Positions 5,900 through 6,145 of a stretch of DNA of 6,145 bases are shown in pieces. Position 1 is the stretch's first letter, and every line of letters starts with the position of its first letter. This DNA comes from Candidatus Zixiibacteriota bacterium (GTDB taxonomy: Bacteria > Zixibacteria > MSB-5A5 > GN15 > FEB-12). Below the pieces are notes generated by a model. That model worked only from the letters and a program-made list of their open reading frames with translations, was not told the origin of the DNA and ran no database searches. The stretch lies in the NCBI GenBank assembly GCA_022564135.1, contig JADFLZ010000137.1:1-6145 (forward strand), given 5' to 3'. A program made the position numbers and the translations under genes.

Positions 5900-6145
5900 A
5901 CTGAATAAAAAACTATTTGTCCATATTTTTATGACGACCTGGGGGGAGTTCCGGACTGCTGCTACCGAGCGCAAGCTGGTCTTAATCTCAATGCCGGGTG
6001 AATCTGTCTCATCCTTTGATGACAAGATTGCCGAAAAGTTCGGGGATTTAAAACTTGAGCAAGGGGGCCGGTTAAACAAACAAGCCGAAAGAGAGCTAAA
6101 AGCTTATCTGGCCGGAAATCTCAATAAATTTACAGTTAAATTTGA
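5889..6145 (+). CDS. Methylated-DNA--protein-cysteine methyltransferase (Ogt/MGMT type), N-terminal part
   Basis: The first 85 codons of an alkyltransferase-like DNA repair protein are present and the gene runs off the window. The match is to the less conserved N-terminal domain of Ogt/MGMT: strand FVHIFMTTWGEFRTAAT (residues 10-26), then KLVLISMPGE, and RLNKQAERELKAYLAGNLNKF (61-81), the typical qLxeYFaGxxxxF element. Such proteins move the alkyl group from O6-alkylguanine to their own cysteine and are used once. The helix-turn-helix and PCHRV active-site motif, which would confirm activity, lie beyond the window, so an inactive ATL-type homologue is not excluded. ATG at 5889 overlaps the end of the phosphatase gene by 11 bases. 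ATG at 5931 would cut into the first strand. No clear SD is seen, suggesting coupling. Confidence 0.8.
   Translation, partial: MRTELNKKLFVHIFMTTWGEFRTAATERKLVLISMPGESVSSFDDKIAEKFGDLKLEQGGRLNKQAERELKAYLAGNLNKFTVKF

Noticed and set aside
5822..6079. Minus-strand open frame across the phosphatase/Ogt junction
   Set aside because: It is antisense to two genes with recognisable motifs and has no SD or domain of its own.

Overview
The window comes from a bacterial chromosome. It carries housekeeping genes (a 23S rRNA methyltransferase, a C-terminal processing protease, an HAD phosphatase, a DNA alkylation repair protein) alongside exported proteins of unknown function. The lipoprotein signal, the secreted and periplasmic-type proteins, moderate GC, Shine-Dalgarno sites and the long S41 protease with a C-terminal GGGGIIPD block suggest a diderm bacterium, perhaps of the FCB/Zixibacteria-like breadth. 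That placement is inference only. No mobile element, CRISPR array or RNA gene was seen.

Layout. (1) Positions 1-2210, plus strand: the 3' end of rlmN, an orphan secreted protein of 471 aa (354-1769) and a small lipoprotein (1770-2210). They are packed with overlapping or abutting starts and stops, so they are probably one transcription unit. (2) Positions 2232-2268: a strong hairpin terminator flanked by A and T runs, between convergent units. (3) Positions 2289-4096, minus strand: an S41/CtpA-type protease, split by an apparent one-base frameshift near 2904-2918. (4) Positions 4097-4439: an AT-rich divergent intergenic region with three short inverted repeats and recurring TAAGCT motifs. (5) Positions 4440-6145, plus strand: a membrane protein with a degenerate signal-peptidase-I-like domain, an HAD phosphatase gene interrupted by an in-frame TAG, and the 5' part of an Ogt/MGMT-type repair gene. 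These three also overlap or abut.

The most notable points are as follows. The signal-peptidase-like protein keeps the family scaffold but lacks the residues expected at both catalytic positions. The secreted orphan protein contains a winged-helix-like segment although it has an export signal. Two otherwise well-conserved genes (S41 protease and HAD phosphatase) each carry one disabling lesion. TAG ends three other genes here, so genome-wide TAG recoding does not explain the HAD lesion. Sequencing or assembly error and real gene decay cannot be separated from the sequence alone. I do not see a clear new defence or mobile system.
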